A DNA stretch of 64,000 nt. Source: Pseudomonas sp. Lineage in GTDB: Bacteria; Pseudomonadota; Gammaproteobacteria; Pseudomonadales; Pseudomonadaceae. The stretch covers positions 123,491 through 187,490 of the forward strand of contig NZ_JAGIBG010000012.1 in NCBI RefSeq assembly GCF_017744435.1. The letters run 5' to 3'. A program made the position numbers and the translations under genes. Below the pieces are notes generated by a model. The model was not told the DNA's origin, did not search any database, and saw only the letters and a program-made list of their open reading frames with translations. Below are positions 28,818 through 37,051 of this stretch, piece after piece. Position 1 is the stretch's first letter. Every line of letters starts with the position of its first letter.

Positions 28818-29309
28818 ATGCAGCATTACGTAACGCCCGACCTGTGTGACGCCTACCCGGACCTGGTACAGGTGCTGGAACCGATGTTCAGCAATTTCGG
28901 TGGCCGCGATTCCTTCGGTGGCCAGATCGTCACCATCAAGTGCTTCGAAGACAACTCGCTGGTCAAGGATCAGGTCGAGCTCGATGGCAAGGGCAAGGTC
29001 CTGGTAGTTGATGGGGGCGGCTCGCTGCGCCGTGCGCTGCTCGGTGACATGCTCGCCGAAAAGGCCGCCAAGAACGGCTGGGAAGGCCTGGTGATCTACG
29101 GCTGCGTGCGAGACGTCGACGTGCTGATCCAGACCGACGTCGGTGTGCAGGCGCTGGCCAGCCACCCGATGAAAACCGACAAGCGCGGCATTGGCGATCT
29201 CAACGTGGCCGTGACCTTTGCCGGTGTCACCTTCCGCCCGGGCGAGTACCTCTATGCCGACAACAATGGCGTGATCATTTCGCCAAGCCCGCTGAAAATG
29301 CCGGAGTGA
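28818..29309 (+). CDS. rraA: RraA-like protein (RNase E inhibitor / HMG-aldolase fold)
   Basis: 163 residues matching RraA: N terminus [45 protein letters not shown] and [17 protein letters not shown]. RraA binds RNase E and modulates mRNA decay in E. coli; related proteins are class II aldolases acting on 4-hydroxy-4-methyl-2-oxoglutarate, and the two roles cannot be told apart here. AGGAG lies 8 bases upstream of the ATG. It is 27 bases before the cmaX gene, so it may be transcribed with the cmaX-sigX block. Confidence 0.92.
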   Translation: MQHYVTPDLCDAYPDLVQVLEPMFSNFGGRDSFGGQIVTIKCFEDNSLVKDQVELDGKGKVLVVDGGGSLRRALLGDMLAEKAAKNGWEGLVIYGCVRDVDVLIQTDVGVQALASHPMKTDKRGIGDLNVAVTFAGVTFRPGEYLYADNNGVIISPSPLKMPE

Positions 29310-29336
29310 CGCGCCGTACGCGCTGATGGAGCTTTG

Positions 29337-30332
29337 ATGTTCGAGGAAGACAACGCGCAGTGGGGGCTGGTGCATGCCCTGGTGCTCGATGGTGAAGGCG
29401 GCGCGCGTCCGATCGCCCGGACCGAGCTGGACGACCTGCAGTTGCAGCCACACGAAAGCCTGTGGCTGCACTGGGATCGTAGTCATCCGCAAACCCGCAC
29501 CTGGCTGCTGCAGGACAGTGGCCTGAGCGAGTTCGCCTGCGACCTGCTGCTGGAGGAGAACACCCGGCCACGGCTGTTGCCGCAAGCCGGTGAGCAGATG
29601 CTGCTGTTCCTGCGCGGGGTCAACCTCAACCCGGGCGCCGAGCCCGAGGACATGGTTTCGGTGCGCATCCATGCCCAGGCGCAGCGGGTCATTTCGCTGC
29701 GTTTGCGGCCGTTGCGTGCCAGCGATGAAATCCTTCAGCAGCTTGAGGAGGGCAGGGGGCCGAAATCGGCTTCCGAACTGTTGCTGTTGATGGGCGAGTT
29801 ACTGACCGAAAAGGTCCAGAGCCTGGTCAGCGACCTCTCGGAACTGGTCGACGACGAAGAAGAAAAGGTCGAATCCGACGAACGGTACTCTCCAGAGCAT
29901 GGCAGCCTGCAGCAAATCCGTCGCCGCGCTGCGGGTTTGCGCCGGTTCCTGGCGCCACAGCGGGAGATCTATGCCCAGCTGTCGCGCAGCAAGTGGAGCT
30001 GGTTCTGTGATGCCGACGCCGATTACTGGAACGAGCTGAACAACAGCCTGATCCGCTACCTCGAAGAGCTCGAGCTGACCCGCGAGCGGGCAGCGCTGGT
30101 GCTGGAAAGCGAAGACCGTCGGCGCAGCGAGCGGATGAACCGGACCATGTACCGCTTTGGCATCATCACCTGCATCTTCCTGCCCATGAGCTTCATCACC
30201 GGGCTGCTCGGCATCAACGTCGGCGGCATTCCGGGGTCGAGCAACCCTTATGGCTTCCTGCTGGCCTGCATCGTCGTGCTGGGCCTGGCGGTAGGGCAGT
30301 GGTGGTTGTTCCGGCGGTTGCGCTGGGTATGA
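29337..30332 (+). CDS. cmaX: CmaX, CorA/ZntB-family membrane transporter
   Basis: 331 residues. A long cytosolic N-terminal domain with helical stalk (ERAALVLESEDRRRSERMNRTMYR) precedes two C-terminal membrane helices, the usual CorA-superfamily layout. At the end of the first helix the Mg-selective GMN motif is replaced by GIN (GLLGINVGGIPGS), as in ZntB-like members, so magnesium transport is doubtful and Zn or another cation is possible. GGAG sits upstream of the ATG at 29337; a TTG three bases earlier is less likely. It belongs to the cmaX-cfrX-cmpX-sigX-oprF locus known in P. aeruginosa and P. fluorescens. Confidence 0.88.
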   Translation: MFEEDNAQWGLVHALVLDGEGGARPIARTELDDLQLQPHESLWLHWDRSHPQTRTWLLQDSGLSEFACDLLLEENTRPRLLPQAGEQMLLFLRGVNLNPGAEPEDMVSVRIHAQAQRVISLRLRPLRASDEILQQLEEGRGPKSASELLLLMGELLTEKVQSLVSDLSELVDDEEEKVESDERYSPEHGSLQQIRRRAAGLRRFLAPQREIYAQLSRSKWSWFCDADADYWNELNNSLIRYLEELELTRERAALVLESEDRRRSERMNRTMYRFGIITCIFLPMSFITGLLGINVGGIPGSSNPYGFLLACIVVLGLAVGQWWLFRRLRWV

Positions 30333-30425
30333 ATATGCCGAGTCATCTTGAAACATTCGTTCCACTGCGATGTGTGACCCATCGCCCGGCCACCTCGTCT
30401 CTGAGTGACACTGCGCGAGGTGCAT

Positions 30426-30689
30426 ATGCACGATCCGTTTGAAGAATCCCTGCGTGACCTGCTCAAGGCATCGCCCTCCGGTGAGGAGCGAGACGATGCC
30501 GCGTGCCTGGGTCGCGTGCTCAAAACCGCCAACCGCCAGGTCGGTGCCGGTGATCTGTTCAGCCTGCTTGGCCGCTGGAGCCAGGCGCTGCTGATCGCCG
30601 TGAACAATGGCTCGGCGCACGTTGCGCCGGTGCGTCGACACTCTACCCGCAACGCTGCCACTGGCAGCAAAGCAGATAAGGCCGATTGA
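30426..30689 (+). CDS. cfrX: CfrX (CrfX), small conserved protein of the sigX locus
   Basis: 87 residues, MHDPFEESLRDLLKASPSGEERDDAACLGRVLKTANRQVGAGDLFSLLGRW split over the N-terminal half, then a hydrophobic stretch (ALLIAVNNG) and a basic tail. The ATG is preceded by GCGAGG. This gene sits between cmaX and cmpX exactly where cfrX lies in other pseudomonads, which is the main support for the name. Function is not established. The stop overlaps the region just ahead of the cmpX start (2 bases apart). Confidence 0.8.
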   Translation: MHDPFEESLRDLLKASPSGEERDDAACLGRVLKTANRQVGAGDLFSLLGRWSQALLIAVNNGSAHVAPVRRHSTRNAATGSKADKAD

Positions 30690-30691
30690 AT

Positions 30692-31516
30692 ATGGAACTC
30701 GATCTCTGGACCCAGAGCCTGGTTACTGCGATGACCGCCCTATGGACCAAGGTAGCGAACTTCATCCCCAACCTGTTCGGCGCGCTGGTCGTGGTGCTGC
30801 TCGGTTTTGTGGTGGCCAAGCTGCTCGACACGCTGCTTTCCAAACTCCTGGCCAAGTTCGGCCTCGACCGCCTGATGGCCGGCACCGGGGCAACCAAGAT
30901 GCTTGGCCGGGTTGGCATCCAGGTGCCGATCTCGACCTTGATCGGCAAGGTCGTCTACTGGTTCGTATTGCTGATATTCCTCGTCTCGGCCGCTGAGTCG
31001 CTGGGCCTGGAGCGGGTTTCGGCAACCCTCGACATGCTCGCCCTGTACCTGCCCAAGGTGTTTGGCGCAGCCCTGGTACTGCTGGCCGGCGTGTTGCTGG
31101 CGCAGGTGGCCAACGGCCTGGTGCGCGGCGCGGCCGAAGGTATCGGTCTGGAATACTCCGCGGGCCTGGGGCGCATCACCCAGGGCCTGGTGATCATCAT
31201 CAGCATCTCGGTGGCCATCAGCCAGCTGGAGGTCAAGACCGACCTGCTCAACCACGTGATCGTCATTGGCCTGATTACCGTTGGTCTGGCCGTTGCGCTT
31301 GCCATGGGCCTTGGCAGCCGCGAAATTGCCGGGCAGATCCTGGCCGGAATCTATGTTCGCGAACTCTACCAGGTCGGCCAGCAGGTGCGGATTGGAGAGG
31401 TTGAAGGAATGATCGAAGAGATCGGCACGGTCAAGACGACGCTGTTGACCGATGATGGCGAACTGGTGTCGCTGTCCAATCGCGTGCTCCTCGAGCAGCG
31501 AGTCAATAGCCGCTAA
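30692..31516 (+). CDS. cmpX: CmpX, MscS-like conserved membrane protein
   Basis: 274 residues. It has N-terminal membrane helices with the conserved TM-helix repeat (IPNLFGALVVVLLGFVVAKL; ALYLPKVFGAALVLLAGVLL) and an MscS-like beta-domain start (YQVGQQVRIGEVEGMIEEIGTVKTTLLTDDGELVSLSNRVLL, about residues 225-266). The C terminus stops right after this beta domain, shorter than true mechanosensitive channels. It lies immediately upstream of sigX and in P. aeruginosa its loss affects SigX activity and the envelope. A TTG two codons upstream is the only alternative start. Confidence 0.9.
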   Translation: MELDLWTQSLVTAMTALWTKVANFIPNLFGALVVVLLGFVVAKLLDTLLSKLLAKFGLDRLMAGTGATKMLGRVGIQVPISTLIGKVVYWFVLLIFLVSAAESLGLERVSATLDMLALYLPKVFGAALVLLAGVLLAQVANGLVRGAAEGIGLEYSAGLGRITQGLVIIISISVAISQLEVKTDLLNHVIVIGLITVGLAVALAMGLGSREIAGQILAGIYVRELYQVGQQVRIGEVEGMIEEIGTVKTTLLTDDGELVSLSNRVLLEQRVNSR

Positions 31517-31604
31517 CCGCACAAAAGCTGTTAATGTATGCCGCCGCGAAATCAGCCCAGGGGGCTGAGCGGCGACATTGACCTGACTGTCGGCCAGATC
31601 CGTT

Positions 31605-32195
31605 TTGAATAAAGTTCATTCGCCGCCCATGCGTTATGACCCCCGCGAACTCACCGACGAAGAGTTGGTGGCGCGTTCGCATGAGGAGCTGTATCACGTA
31701 ACCCGCGCCTATGAGGAACTCATGCGGCGCTACCAGCGGACCCTGTTCAACGTCTGTGCGCGTTACCTGGGGAACGACCGCGACGCTGACGATGTCTGTC
31801 AGGAAGTGATGCTGAAGGTGCTCTACGGTCTGAAGAACTTCGAGGGCAAGTCCAAGTTCAAGACCTGGCTCTACAGCATTACCTACAACGAATGCATTAC
31901 CCAGTACCGCAAGGAGCGTCGTAAACGCCGGTTGATGGATGCCTTGAGTCTGGACCCTGTAGAAGAGGCGTCCGAAGAGAAGGCTCCGAAACCGGAAGAG
32001 AAAGGCGGGCTGGACAAGTGGCTGGTGCATGTGAACCCGATCGATCGGGAAATTCTGGTGCTGCGTTTTGTCGCAGAGCTGGAGTTTCAGGAAATCGCCG
32101 ATATCATGCACATGGGCTTGAGCGCAACGAAAATGCGCTACAAGCGCGCGCTAGACAAGCTTCGTGAGAAATTTGCAGGGCTGGATGAAACTTAG
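31605..32195 (+). CDS. sigX: ECF sigma factor SigX
   Basis: 196 residues. Region 2 (RTLFNVCARYLGNDRDADDVCQEVMLKVLYGL, about residues 45-76) and region 4 (LRFVAELEFQEIADIMHMGLSATKMRYKRALDKLR, about 148-182) are intact, and there is no adjacent anti-sigma gene. SigX drives oprF and genes of fatty-acid and envelope homeostasis. A TTG at 31605 is chosen since MNK...RYDPRELTDEELVAR is the N terminus I recall for the P. aeruginosa protein; ATG at 31629 is the alternative. The linker is acidic (EEASEEKAPKPEEK). It is followed 110 bases later by oprF. Confidence 0.94.
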   Translation: MNKVHSPPMRYDPRELTDEELVARSHEELYHVTRAYEELMRRYQRTLFNVCARYLGNDRDADDVCQEVMLKVLYGLKNFEGKSKFKTWLYSITYNECITQYRKERRKRRLMDALSLDPVEEASEEKAPKPEEKGGLDKWLVHVNPIDREILVLRFVAELEFQEIADIMHMGLSATKMRYKRALDKLREKFAGLDET

Positions 32196-32305
32196 TCCCT
32201 TGTAAATATCTCTAACGGATCGGCGAGTTCTGCTAGACTTGCCGTCGAGTTGTCCCCCGGATGTTGGTGGGACTGCTTAACTATCACCAGATGGGGATTT
32301 AACGG

Positions 32306-33343
32306 ATGAAATTGAAAAACACCTTGGGCTTGGCCATTGGCTCGCTCGTCGCAGCTACTTCGTTCGGCGTTATGGCTCAAGGCCAGGGCGCAGTCGAGAT
32401 CGAAGGTAACGTTACCAAGCAGTACTACGACAGCGAACGTAACTTCAAGAACGACGGCACCAATCCTGGCGTTCGTCTGGGCTACTTCCTGACTGACGAC
32501 GTATCCCTGGACCTGGGCTACAACGAGACTCACAACGCTCGTGGCGATGACGGCAACAAAGACATCAAAGGTTCCAAGGCCAAGCTGGACGCTACCTACC
32601 ACTTCGGTACCGTCGGCGACGCTCTGCGTCCATACGTTTCCGCCGGCTTCGCTCACGAGAGCCTGGGCCAGGCCACTCGTAGCGGCCGCGACCACTCCAC
32701 CTTCGCCAACGTTGGCGCTGGCGCCAAGTGGTACATCACCGACATGTTCTTCGCCCGTGCCGGCGTTGAAGCCAACTACAACATCGACGGCGGCTACACC
32801 GAGTGGGGCCCAAGCGTTGGTGTTGGTCTGAACTTCGGTGGCAGCGGTGGCAAGGTTGCTGCTGCTCCGGCTCCAGTGGCTGAAGTCTGCTCCGACTCCG
32901 ACAACGACGGCGTTTGCGACAACGTCGACAAGTGCCCAGACACCCCAGCCAACGTTACCGTTGACGCTGATGGCTGCCCGGCTGTTGCCGAAGTCGTTCG
33001 CGTTGAGCTGGACGTCAAGTTCGACTTCGACAAGTCGGTCGTCAAGCCAAACAGCTACGGCGACATCAAGAACCTGGCTGACTTCATGAAGCAGTACCCA
33101 CAGACCACCACCGTGGTTGAAGGTCACACTGACTCCGTCGGTCCAGACGCTTACAACCAGAAGCTGTCCGAGCGTCGTGCCAATGCTGTGAAGCAGGTTC
33201 TGACCCAGCAGTACGGTGTTGAGTCCAGCCGCGTTCAGTCGGTTGGCTACGGCGAAACCCGTCCGGTTGCCGACAACGCCACCGAAGAAGGCCGCGCTAT
33301 CAACCGTCGCGTTGAAGCTCAGGTAGAAGCCCAGGCCAAGTAA
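32306..33343 (+). CDS. oprF: Major porin and structural protein OprF
   Basis: 345 residues. Signal peptide MKLKNTLGLAIGSLVAATSF..VMAQ, an eight-strand beta-barrel (about 25-185), a linker with four Cys (EVCSDSDNDGVCDNV..KCPDTP..DGCP) and a C-terminal OmpA domain that binds peptidoglycan (VVEGHTDSVGPDAYNQKLSE and RRANAVKQVL). It anchors the outer membrane and acts as a slow, non-specific porin. GGGG precedes the ATG by about 10 bases. Codon use is notably more biased (GGC, CGT, AAC, GAC) than in neighbours, as expected for a very abundant protein. The 110-base gap after sigX should hold the SigX-dependent promoter. Confidence 0.98.
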   Translation: MKLKNTLGLAIGSLVAATSFGVMAQGQGAVEIEGNVTKQYYDSERNFKNDGTNPGVRLGYFLTDDVSLDLGYNETHNARGDDGNKDIKGSKAKLDATYHFGTVGDALRPYVSAGFAHESLGQATRSGRDHSTFANVGAGAKWYITDMFFARAGVEANYNIDGGYTEWGPSVGVGLNFGGSGGKVAAAPAPVAEVCSDSDNDGVCDNVDKCPDTPANVTVDADGCPAVAEVVRVELDVKFDFDKSVVKPNSYGDIKNLADFMKQYPQTTTVVEGHTDSVGPDAYNQKLSERRANAVKQVLTQQYGVESSRVQSVGYGETRPVADNATEEGRAINRRVEAQVEAQAK

Positions 33344-33362
33344 TTGGTTTGAAGCTTCAATG

Positions 33363-33388
33363 AAAAACCCGGCCTCGGCCGGGTTTTT
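33363..33388. terminator. Bidirectional intrinsic terminator after oprF
   Basis: AAAAACCCGGCC-TC-GGCCGGGTTTTT: a perfect 12-bp stem with A and T tracts on both sides. It serves oprF on the plus strand and the convergent kinase gene on the minus strand. Confidence 0.95.
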
Positions 33389-33419
33389 CTTTGCCTGCAG
33401 TTTGTGGTTTCAGGGCGCG

Positions 33420-35087
33420 TCAGCCCTTGAGCAGGGCGAGCAGCAGTATCAGGTTGAGCAGCAGGGACAGCAGGGCCAAGGTGCGCCAGACCTTCAACGG
33501 CTCACGCTCAAGCAATGGGCGGGGGCGGTTTGGCAGCTCCTGGCGGTCACCGCGTTCGAGCAACAGCAACCATTGTTCGGCGGTTTCGAAGCGTTGCGCC
33601 GGGTCCACGGCAACGGCTTGCTGCAGGTTGTGCTGGAGCCATTCGGGCAGGTCGGGGCGATAACGGGAAGGGTTTACGGCCTGACCAAAGCGCGGGCGCT
33701 GGAAGGCCTCGATTTCCCCGTATGGATAATGCCCGGTCAACAACCGATAGAGCGTAACGCCGACGGCGTACAAGTCCTGGCGCGGGCTCGGTGGCTGGTC
33801 GTCGAAGGCTTCCGGCGCGAGGTACGAGGGTGTGCCGGGCAGTTCGTGCGTCGGCTCCTGGGACAGGCCTGGGCAGTACGCCAGGCCAAAGTCCAGCAGA
33901 CGTACCTGGCCATCATCCCCCAGGTGCAGGTTTTCCGGTTTGATGTCGCGGTGCAGCAGGTTGCGCCGGTGCAGCACGCCAACGGCCTGCAGTAGCTGGC
34001 GGGCGATTTCCAGCCACTGTGCCAGTGCCAGCGGACCCTGTTCGGCAAGCTGGGTGGCGAGGGTCTTGCCGCTGTGTTCGCGCATCACGTAGTACAGGTG
34101 CTGGCGCTGGCTTGCGGCATGCAGTTCGGGGAAGTGACGGCCAGCTACGCGGCGCAGGAACCACTCTTCCAGCAGCAGGCCCTGGGCGGCGCCGGGTTCC
34201 TGTTCGCGCTCGCCGGGCAGGGTTTTCAGCAGCCAGGGTTGGCCCTGGGTATCGCGCACACGGTAAAGCAGCGACTGGCGACTGTGTGCCAGGCGCGTCT
34301 CGACCAGCCAGCCATCGAGCGCCTGGCCCTCGCGCAGCGGGCCAGGCAATGGCCATTGCTGCAGTTGCGCCAGGGTGTCGCCGAGGTTGGCCGTGCCCAG
34401 CTGCTCGATCCGCACCAGCAAGGCGCTGGCGTTGTCCTGGCTGCCGTTGTGATGGGCGCTGGCAACCAGGGTGTCGGCGGCCGACTGCAGGTCGGGCTGC
34501 TCGCGCAATACGGCCTGGATGTGCTGGTCGCCGAGGCTGGCCCAGACGCCGTCGCTGAGCAGCAGGTAGCATTCGCCGGCCTGCAGTTCGCCTTCCAGAT
34601 AGTCGACCAGCAAGTGCTGGTCCAGGCCCAGTGCGCGCTTGAGTACATGCTGCATGCCGGGCTGGTCCCAGACGTGGTCTTCGCTCAGGCATTGCAGGCG
34701 GCCAGCGTGCCAGCGGTAGGCCCGGCAATCACCCACGTGCGCCAGGGTGAAGCGGCGCCCGCGCAGCACCAGGGCGCTCAGTGTGGTCAGCAGCGGCTGG
34801 CTGCCCTGGGCGCGCAACCAACGGTTCTGCGCCAGTAGCAGGCGGTCCAGGGCCTGGGCCACGCCCCAGGTGGCAGGCGTGGCGTAATAGTCCATGGCCA
34901 GCGCCTGCAGACTGGCGCGGGCTGCCAGGCCACCGTCGGCGCACTGGCTGACGCCATCGGCGAGGGCGAACAGGTAGCCCTTGCTGGCGGCCAGTTCCGG
35001 TGCCGGCGTGACCAGGCGCAGGGCGTCCTGGTTCTCCGTGCGTGGCCCGGTGGCGCTGGCCTGGGCGAAGCTGAGCTGCAGGCTCAT
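33420..35087 (-). CDS. PP2C phosphatase / Ser-Thr protein kinase fusion in the nas cluster
   Basis: 555 residues. The N-terminal PP2C domain (about 1-235) has its acidic metal ligands: GPRTENQDAL, LFALADGVSQCADGG, HVGDCRAYRW, LLLSDGVWASLGD and SQDNASALLV. The C-terminal kinase domain (about 250-515) has the Lys of WLLKTL (~286), HRDIKPENLHL (~378), LLDFGLAY (~396) and YLAPEAF, but the glycine-rich loop is degenerate (LAHSRQSLLYRV). A single helix (LALLSLLLNLILLLALL) ends the protein, so it is tail-anchored with both catalytic domains in the cytosol. It lies 9 bases downstream of nasA and is likely co-transcribed, which suggests that nitrate uptake or reduction is controlled by reversible phosphorylation. 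Its target is unknown. Confidence 0.9.
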   Translation of the reverse strand: MSLQLSFAQASATGPRTENQDALRLVTPAPELAASKGYLFALADGVSQCADGGLAARASLQALAMDYYATPATWGVAQALDRLLLAQNRWLRAQGSQPLLTTLSALVLRGRRFTLAHVGDCRAYRWHAGRLQCLSEDHVWDQPGMQHVLKRALGLDQHLLVDYLEGELQAGECYLLLSDGVWASLGDQHIQAVLREQPDLQSAADTLVASAHHNGSQDNASALLVRIEQLGTANLGDTLAQLQQWPLPGPLREGQALDGWLVETRLAHSRQSLLYRVRDTQGQPWLLKTLPGEREQEPGAAQGLLLEEWFLRRVAGRHFPELHAASQRQHLYYVMREHSGKTLATQLAEQGPLALAQWLEIARQLLQAVGVLHRRNLLHRDIKPENLHLGDDGQVRLLDFGLAYCPGLSQEPTHELPGTPSYLAPEAFDDQPPSPRQDLYAVGVTLYRLLTGHYPYGEIEAFQRPRFGQAVNPSRYRPDLPEWLQHNLQQAVAVDPAQRFETAEQWLLLLERGDRQELPNRPRPLLEREPLKVWRTLALLSLLLNLILLLALLKG

Positions 35088-35096
35088 CGTCGTGCC

Positions 35097-36308
35097 TCAG
35101 ACCCGCGCAGCGGTAACCGCTGCCGAGCCCCAGGTGGTGCGCCAGCGTTGCTTGACCCCGTGCAGGCCGAACCAGGCGAGCAGGCCAAGGCTGGCGAACA
35201 GCCACAGGCCCAGCTGATAGTCGCCGGTGTGCTGCTTGATGGCACCGAGCCCTGCCGCCAGCAGGAAGCCGCCGATGCCACCGGCCATGCCGATCAGTCC
35301 GGTCATCACGCCGATCTCCTGGCGGAAGCGTTGAGGTACCAACTGGAACACCGCGCCATTGCCAGCGCCGAGGCCAAGCATCGCGCTGACGAACAGCGCC
35401 AGGGCGGCTGCGGCACTTGGCAGGTTGAAGCCCACTGCCGCGATGCAGATGGCAGCCACGCTGTACATGCCGAGCAGCGTGCGGATGCCGCCGAAGCGGT
35501 CGGCCAGGGCGCCACCCAACGGGCGCATCAAGCTGCCGGCGAACACGCAGGCGGCGGTGTAGTAGCCGGCGGTAACCGGGCTCAGGGCATACTGGTCGCT
35601 GAAGTAGCCGGGCAGGGCGCTGGCCAGGCCGATGAAGCCGCCGAAGGTGACGCTGTAGAAGAACATGAACCACCAGCTGTCACGGTCGCCCAAGGCCTTG
35701 AGGTAGTCGGCTGCTGCCTTGGGCTTGGGCCGCTGCGGGGCATTGCGGGCAAGCAGGGCGAACAGCGCCAGGGTCAGCAGCAGCGGGAGCACGGCAAAGC
35801 CGAACACATTGTTCCAGCCAAACCCGGCGGCCAGCACCGGAGCCAGCAGGGCGGCGAACACGGTGCCGGAGTTGCCCGCACCCGCGATACCCATGGCCTT
35901 GCCCTGATGCTGCGGTGGATACCACTGCGAGGCGAGCGGCAACGACACGGCGAACGAAGCACCGGCAACACCGAGGAATACACCCAGCAACAGCGCTTGC
36001 TCATAGGTGTGCACGCCCAGGTACCAGGCGCCGGCCAGGGCGACGATGACGATCACCTGGCCGATCAGGCCGGCGGTTTTCGGCGACAGTCGATCGACCA
36101 GCACACCCATGACGAAGCGCAGCACCGCACCGGCAAGGATCGGCGTAGCCACCATCAGGCCGCGCTGCTGGGCACTCAGTTGCAGGTCGGCGGCGATCTG
36201 CACCGCCAGTGGGCCAAGCAGGTACCAGACCATGAAGCTCAGGTCGAAATACAGGAACGCGGCGAACAGCGTGGGCACATGCCCGGATTTCCAGAAGCTG
36301 GTACTCAT
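35097..36308 (-). CDS. nasA: NasA nitrate/nitrite transporter (NNP family MFS)
   Basis: 403 residues, about 12 membrane helices. It has the NNP-family features FLYFDLSFMVWYLLGPL in helix 1, the Arg-containing helix 2 region (GAVLRFVMGVLVDR), and the Gly-rich nitrate signature GVAGASFAVSLP and GIAGAGNSGTVFAAL. It imports nitrate for assimilation. GAGGTG lies just upstream of the ATG at 36308; the frame extends upstream through the leader but that part is non-coding RNA (see the hairpin entry). The operon continues into the phosphatase-kinase gene. Confidence 0.94.
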   Translation of the reverse strand: MSTSFWKSGHVPTLFAAFLYFDLSFMVWYLLGPLAVQIAADLQLSAQQRGLMVATPILAGAVLRFVMGVLVDRLSPKTAGLIGQVIVIVALAGAWYLGVHTYEQALLLGVFLGVAGASFAVSLPLASQWYPPQHQGKAMGIAGAGNSGTVFAALLAPVLAAGFGWNNVFGFAVLPLLLTLALFALLARNAPQRPKPKAAADYLKALGDRDSWWFMFFYSVTFGGFIGLASALPGYFSDQYALSPVTAGYYTAACVFAGSLMRPLGGALADRFGGIRTLLGMYSVAAICIAAVGFNLPSAAAALALFVSAMLGLGAGNGAVFQLVPQRFRQEIGVMTGLIGMAGGIGGFLLAAGLGAIKQHTGDYQLGLWLFASLGLLAWFGLHGVKQRWRTTWGSAAVTAARV

Positions 36309-36340
36309 CGAACACCTCACTCGGCAATGCAGCGGAAACG

Positions 36341-36392
36341 AAAAAGACGCCGCTTCCCGGTCCACTGGCGTGGAAGGGAGGGCGACGTCTTT
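36341..36392 (-). terminator. Leader attenuator (intrinsic terminator) upstream of nasA
   Basis: Read on the minus strand, AAAGACGUCGC pairs over 11 bp with GCGGCGUCUUU and is followed at once by UU, giving a U-rich 3' end (UCUUUUUCG). It lies 33 bases before the nasA ATG, inside the leader and not at an operon end, so it should attenuate nasA. Its 5' arm includes the loop and 3' arm of the second ANTAR hairpin. Confidence 0.85.
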
Positions 36393-36428
36393 GTCGGGAG
36401 TTTTATGAGGCAACCGCCGTTGGCTACC
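36383..36428 (-). promoter_or_regulatory. Two-hairpin ANTAR-target RNA in the nasA leader
   Basis: On the minus strand the leader has a first hairpin at 36409-36428 (stem GGUAGCC/GGUUGCC, six-base loop AACGGC) and a second at 36383-36396 (stem CGAC/GUCG, six-base loop AAAGAC). Both loops have A at position 1 and G at position 4, the consensus for RNAs bound by ANTAR-domain antiterminators. Twelve bases separate them. The second overlaps the terminator stem, so NasT binding would prevent terminator folding. The second stem is short (4 bp). Confidence 0.8.
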
Positions 36429-36464
36429 GGTGAAATGTCTTCAGCAAGAGCTGGGCCAACTCGG

Positions 36465-37040
36465 TTAACCGAGCATTTCATGCATGGCGATGATCTGCTC
36501 GGCCACTTGGATGAGCTTCTGCTGCCGGCTCATGGCCTGCCGACGCATCAGGGTGTAGGCCTGTTCCTCGTTGCAGTCTTTCATCTTCATCAGCAGCCCC
36601 TTGGCCTGCTCGATGCGCTTGCGCTCGGCCAGTTGCTGGTCGCGGGCCAACAGCTGGGCCTTGAGCGCCTGGTCGCTCTCGAAGCGTGCCATGGCGACAT
36701 CGAGAATGGGCTGCAGCCGCGCCGCATGGATGCCTTCGACGATGTAGGCGCTGACGCCGGCCTGGATCGCCTGGCGCATCACCGCCGGGTCATGCTCGTC
36801 GGTGAACAGCACGATCGGCCGTGGCTGGTCGCGGCTGACCAGCACCACCTGTTCCATCACGTCACGGTCGGGCGAGTCGGTATCGATCAGCACCACGTCC
36901 GGACGCACCGTTTCGACGCAGGCAGGCAGGTCGATGGTCAGGTCTGGAGCCTCGATCACTTCGAATCCGGCTTCGCGCAGTGCGGCCTTGAGGCGGCCAA
37001 CCTTCTTCTGGGTGTCGTCGATCAGCAGGATGCGCAGCAT
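36465..37040 (-). CDS. nasT: NasT, ANTAR-domain RNA-binding response regulator
   Basis: 191 residues. The N-terminal receiver domain (MLRILLIDDTQKKVG, acceptor Asp in VVLIDTDSPDRDV) is followed by an ANTAR domain (about 128-188: ERKRIEQAKGLLMKMKDCNE, then AYTLMRRQAMSRQQKLIQVA). NasT binds two-hairpin leader RNA to prevent termination ahead of nitrate-assimilation genes and is held inactive by NasS when nitrate is absent. The ATG at 37040 follows the nasS stop by 11 bases. The target hairpins lie in the 156-base gap before nasA, directly downstream. Confidence 0.94.
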   Translation of the reverse strand: MLRILLIDDTQKKVGRLKAALREAGFEVIEAPDLTIDLPACVETVRPDVVLIDTDSPDRDVMEQVVLVSRDQPRPIVLFTDEHDPAVMRQAIQAGVSAYIVEGIHAARLQPILDVAMARFESDQALKAQLLARDQQLAERKRIEQAKGLLMKMKDCNEEQAYTLMRRQAMSRQQKLIQVAEQIIAMHEMLG

Positions 37041-37051
37041 GGTGATGGCCC

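Noticed and set aside
36309..36413. A 35-codon N-terminal extension of NasA
   Set aside because: It covers the leader terminator region; NNP transporters begin near MSTSFWKSGH, and GAGGTG lies directly before that ATG.
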